NCBI GenBank assembly: GCA_030433005.1
Contig: JAUILQ010000019.1
Coordinates: 1-64,000, forward strand
Source of the DNA: Alphaproteobacteria bacterium
GTDB taxonomy: Bacteria > Pseudomonadota > Alphaproteobacteria > Kiloniellales > DSM-21159
DNA: 64,000 bases
Direction of reading: 5' to 3'
Part shown: one piece after another, positions 59,118 to 64,000 of the stretch
How the letters are laid out: each line of letters opens with the position of its first letter
How positions within the stretch are numbered: position 1 is the stretch's first letter
Translations under genes and position numbers: made by a program
Notes under the pieces: generated by a model
What the model was told of the DNA's origin: nothing
The model's input: the letters and a program-made list of their open reading frames with translations, nothing else
The model's database searches: none

Positions 59118-60569
<1,452 letters not shown>

Positions 60570-60646
60570 TCGCGAACCGCCGGGGGCCCCGAGCCCCCGG
60601 CCCGCTTCGCCGCTGACGTCCCGCGATTGACCGAGTACCTGGTTCG

Positions 60647-61849
60647 ATGACAGACGCGACCACCGTCCCGATCAAGCAGCACCTGATCGACCCGGAGATC
60701 TGCATCCGCTGCCACTCCTGCGAGGAGGCCTGCCCGATCGACGCGATCACCCACGACGAGAACAACGTCGTGGTCGACGCCGAGATCTGCAACTTCTGCA
60801 TGAACTGCATCGCGCCCTGTCCGACCGGCTCGATCGACAACTGGCGCGTCGTCACCACGCCCTACAGCCTGGAGGAGCAGCTTTCCTGGATGGAACTGCC
60901 CGAGCAGGAGGACCTGGCGGTCGGCGCCTCCAACGGCTCGATCGAGGCGCTGGAGGACGAGGTCGAGCGGCTGCTCGCCGAGGCCCACAAGGGGGCCGGC
61001 GGCCACGCCCGCGCGCCGGAGACGGCGGCCAAGCCGACGGTCAATCTCTACAGCCGCGAGACGCCGGCGATCGCCACGGTCCAGGGCAGCTACCGCCTGA
61101 CCGCCGAGGACGCCGACAGCGAGGTGCGCCACATCATCCTCGACCTCGGGCGCACCGTCTTCCCGGTGCTCGAGGGCCAGAGCGTCGGGGTGCTGCTGCC
61201 CGGCTCCACCGAGGCCGGCCAGCCGCACCTGCCGCGGCTCTACTCGATCTCCAGCCCGCGCGACGGCGAGCGGCCGAACACCAACAACCTGTCGCTGACC
61301 GTCAAGCGCGAGCCGGGTGGGCTCTGCTCGAACTATCTCTGCGACCTGCAGAAGGGCGACCAGGTGGCGCTGACCGGCCCCTTCGGCTCGACCTTCCTGA
61401 TGCCCAACGACCCGGCGGCGCGCATCGTCATGATCTGCACCGGCACCGGCTCGGCGCCGTTCCGCGCCTTCACCATGCGCCGCCAGCGCACACTGGGCGA
61501 GCAGGGCGGGCCGCTGACCCTGTTCTTCGGCGCGCGCTCGCCCGAGGCGCTGCCCTACTTCGGCCCGCTCAAGAAGGTGCCGGAGACGATGCTCGCCAAG
61601 CACCTGGTGTTCTCGCGGGTCGAGGGCCAGCCCAAGCGCTACGTCCAGGACTGCATGCTGGAGCAGGCCGAGAGCCTGGCCGAGACCCTGCGCGACCCGC
61701 ACACGCACATCTACGTCTGCGGCCTCAAGGCCATGGAGCAGGGCGTCGAGCAGGCCTTCGAGCGGATCGCCGCCGGCGCCGGGCTCGACTGGCCCGACCT
61801 CAAGGCGCGGCTGCGCGACGGCGGCCGCTACCACGTCGAGACCTACTGA
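60647..61849 (+). CDS. boxA: benzoyl-CoA 2,3-epoxidase reductase subunit BoxA
   Basis: Two 4Fe-4S motifs CIRCHSCEEACP and CNFCMNCIAPCP fused to FAD/NAD reductase. Confidence 0.96.
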   Translation: MTDATTVPIKQHLIDPEICIRCHSCEEACPIDAITHDENNVVVDAEICNFCMNCIAPCPTGSIDNWRVVTTPYSLEEQLSWMELPEQEDLAVGASNGSIEALEDEVERLLAEAHKGAGGHARAPETAAKPTVNLYSRETPAIATVQGSYRLTAEDADSEVRHIILDLGRTVFPVLEGQSVGVLLPGSTEAGQPHLPRLYSISSPRDGERPNTNNLSLTVKREPGGLCSNYLCDLQKGDQVALTGPFGSTFLMPNDPAARIVMICTGTGSAPFRAFTMRRQRTLGEQGGPLTLFFGARSPEALPYFGPLKKVPETMLAKHLVFSRVEGQPKRYVQDCMLEQAESLAETLRDPHTHIYVCGLKAMEQGVEQAFERIAAGAGLDWPDLKARLRDGGRYHVETY

Positions 61850-61866
61850 GCGGAGGCCGGACGGCG

Positions 61867-62367
61867 GTGGAAGAGCAGACGCCCGAGACGCGACCCGGGG
61901 GCCGGCAGCCCTTCGCCGGCCTGCGGGCGATCGAGCCGCCGGCCGACGCGCCGCCGCCGCCCTTCGTGCACCGCTGCCGGGTCACCTGGGCCGACTGCGA
62001 CGTCGCGCAGATCGCCTACACCGGCCGCCTGCCGAACTTCGCGCTCGACGCCATCGACGCCTTCTGGGACGCGACCGTCGGGGTCGACTGGTACCGCATG
62101 AACCTGGACTACGGCATCGGCACGCCCTTCGTGCGCCTGGCCATGGACCTGCACAGCCCGGTGACCCCGCGCGCACCGCTCGACTGCGCCGTCGCCGTCG
62201 CCCGCCTGGGCCGCTCGTCGATCGGCTTCCAGGTGCTCGGCCGGCAGCGCGAGCGGCACTGCTTCACCGGCGACTTCGTCTGCGTCTTCGTCGACGCGAC
62301 GAGCTTCGAGAAGCTGGAGATTCCGCCGGCCATCCGGTCGGCGGCAAAGGCGCATCTCGCCGGCTGA
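61867..62367 (+). CDS. hotdog-fold acyl-CoA thioesterase (4-hydroxybenzoyl-CoA thioesterase-like)
   Basis: VTWADCDVAQIAYTGRLPNFALDAIDAFWD; box operon context. Confidence 0.85.
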   Translation: MEEQTPETRPGGRQPFAGLRAIEPPADAPPPPFVHRCRVTWADCDVAQIAYTGRLPNFALDAIDAFWDATVGVDWYRMNLDYGIGTPFVRLAMDLHSPVTPRAPLDCAVAVARLGRSSIGFQVLGRQRERHCFTGDFVCVFVDATSFEKLEIPPAIRSAAKAHLAG

Positions 62368-62453
62368 CCGCGCGGCGGTCGAAGCGGGCGGCGCCATAGC
62401 GCGGAATCGGCCCCTTGACCTATAGTGCGCCCCCTCGACGGTCGACGCGGCGG

Positions 62454-63377
62454 ATGATGGACGAGCTCGCAGTTTTTCGTGGACAGGCGCTTTCGCTCTC
62501 GGAGGACTCCGACACGGCCGAAGCCTTCCTGCGCCGCGTCGGCGAGCGCGTGCGCGACGCGCGCGGCCGCAAATCGCTGTCGCGCAAGGTCGTCTCGGAA
62601 CGCTCCGGCGTCTCGCAGCGCTACCTCGCCCAGCTCGAGGGCGGCGAGGGCAACATCTCGATCGTGCTGCTGCGCCGCGTCGCCCAGGCGCTCGAGGTGC
62701 CCTTCGAGTGGCTGGTCTGCGAGGAGGACCCCTGGTCGTCCGACATCATCCCGGTGATCGGCCTCTACCAGCGCGCCACCGCCGAGCAGCGCAGCCGGGT
62801 CCTGCAGATCCTCGACCCCGAGCCGGCCGACCTCAGGCGCGCCGGGCGGATCACGCTGATCGGCCTGCGCGGCGCCGGCAAGTCGACGCTCGGCCGGCTC
62901 GCCGCCGACGCGCTCGGCATGCCGTTCCTGGAGCTCAACGAGGAGATCGAGCAGGCCAGCGGCATGCCGGTCGGCGAGCTGATGGCGCTCTACGGCAACG
63001 AGGGCTACCGGCGCCTCGAGCAGCAGGCGGTCGAGCGGGTCGCGGCGACCTACGACCAGGTGATCCTGGCGGTCGCCGGCGGCATCGTCTCGGAGCCGGC
63101 GACCTACGACTTCCTGCTGCGCCACTTCCACGCGGTCTGGCTGCGCGCCCGGCCGGAGGAGCACATGGCCCGGGTGCGCGGCCAGGGCGACGAGCGGCCG
63201 ATGGCCGGCAACCCCTCGGCGATGGAGGAGCTCAAGGGCATCCTGACCAGCCGGGAGGCGCTCTACGCCCGTGCCGAGGCGCAGGTCAACACCTCGGGGC
63301 GCACCCTCGAGGAGAGCCTGGAGGAGCTGCTGCGCACGATCGCCGAGCACCACTGGGTCGCGGCCTCGGCCGACTGA
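62454..63377 (+). CDS. boxR: BoxR-type regulator (HTH plus shikimate kinase-like domain)
   Basis: N-terminal HTH SLSRKVVSERSGVSQRYLAQLEGGEGNISIVLLRRVAQAL fused to ITLIGLRGAGKSTLGRLAADALGMPFLELNEEIEQASGM. Confidence 0.95.
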   Translation: MMDELAVFRGQALSLSEDSDTAEAFLRRVGERVRDARGRKSLSRKVVSERSGVSQRYLAQLEGGEGNISIVLLRRVAQALEVPFEWLVCEEDPWSSDIIPVIGLYQRATAEQRSRVLQILDPEPADLRRAGRITLIGLRGAGKSTLGRLAADALGMPFLELNEEIEQASGMPVGELMALYGNEGYRRLEQQAVERVAATYDQVILAVAGGIVSEPATYDFLLRHFHAVWLRARPEEHMARVRGQGDERPMAGNPSAMEELKGILTSREALYARAEAQVNTSGRTLEESLEELLRTIAEHHWVAASAD

Positions 63378-63399
63378 GACCGGAGCCCTCCGGCGGCGC

Positions 63400-64000
63400 T
63401 CAGCGGCCCTCGAAGAGCGGCGGCCGCTTCTCCAGGAAGGCGAGCACGCCCTCGCGGTAGTCGGCGGTGCGGCCGGCCGCACCCTGCAGCTCGGCCTCGG
63501 CCTCCAGGTAGGCGTCGAAGTCGAGCGCCTCTGCCGCGGCGACCGTGCGCCGGATCAGGCCGTAGGCGACGCCCGGCCCCTCGGCGAGGCGCGCGGCCAG
63601 GGCCTCGGCTTCCGGCAGCAGGGCCGTGTCGTCGAGCGCCCGCCAGATCAGCCCCCAGTCGGCGGCCTGCCCGGCCGGGATGCTCTCGCCGAGCATCAGC
63701 AGGGCGCGGGCCCGCGCCGGGCCGAGGGCCCGCACCAGGCGATGGCCGACCCCGGCGTCGGCCGACAGCCCGACCTTGGCGAAGGAAAGGGCGAACTGCG
63801 CCGAGCGCCCCGCCAGCACGATGTCGCAGGCCAGCGCCAGGCCGGCGCCGGCCCCGGCGGCGACGCCGTTGACCGCGGCGACCACCGGCTTGTCGAGCCC
63901 GGCGAGCAGACGCACGACCGGATGGAACAGCGCGCGCTGGGTCTCGGCCAGGTCCGGCATCGCGCCGCCCTTGCGCGGGTCGCGGTCGGCCAGGTCCTGG
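63400..64000 (-). CDS. paaG: enoyl-CoA hydratase/isomerase, PaaG-like (truncated by window end)
   Basis: QDLADRDPRKGGAMPDL...VNGVAAGAGAGLALACDIVLAGRSAQF; frame open to the window edge. Confidence 0.8.
   Translation of the reverse strand, partial: QDLADRDPRKGGAMPDLAETQRALFHPVVRLLAGLDKPVVAAVNGVAAGAGAGLALACDIVLAGRSAQFALSFAKVGLSADAGVGHRLVRALGPARARALLMLGESIPAGQAADWGLIWRALDDTALLPEAEALAARLAEGPGVAYGLIRRTVAAAEALDFDAYLEAEAELQGAAGRTADYREGVLAFLEKRPPLFEGR

Overview
This 64 kb window is a high-GC alphaproteobacterial chromosome segment; gene content suggests a Rhodospirillales-like organism (inference). The first ~870 bp carry the 3' part of an alpha-amylase-family gene. They butt directly against a truncated TRAP permease and look like a chimeric or rearranged junction. 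Main blocks: (1) a phthalate-type aromatic catabolic island (fused TRAP permease, TAXI binding protein, class II aldolase, MarR, Rieske oxygenase, PDR reductase, Gfo/Idh dehydrogenase, Pht5-like decarboxylase) with three copies of a TTAGAnnTCTAA palindrome in its two control regions; (2) EgtD, OtnC/OtnK and a DAO-family oxidoreductase; (3) an EF-G paralogue and a metal/oxidative-stress cluster (Dps, ZIP, a stand-alone EncFtn-like ferritin without encapsulin shell gene, MFS, MsrP, OmpA); (4) trxB plus a VtlR/LsrB-like LysR gene followed by an unannotated minus-strand locus with CU-rich loops and an intrinsic terminator, a candidate AbcR-like sRNA; (5) an orphan 636-aa protein with a 2OG-Fe(II) oxygenase and an ELM1-family protein; (6) housekeeping genes (greA, carA/B, yqeY-like, dnaG, rpoD), tRNA-Ile(CAT) and an AT-rich islet; (7) a complete aerobic benzoyl-CoA (box) pathway with a divergent liv-type ABC transporter, boxR and a repeated TGCAATATAATGCA-type motif in its control regions. 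No rRNA, CRISPR array or transposase was found. All identities come from reading the translations by eye; no database search was run.
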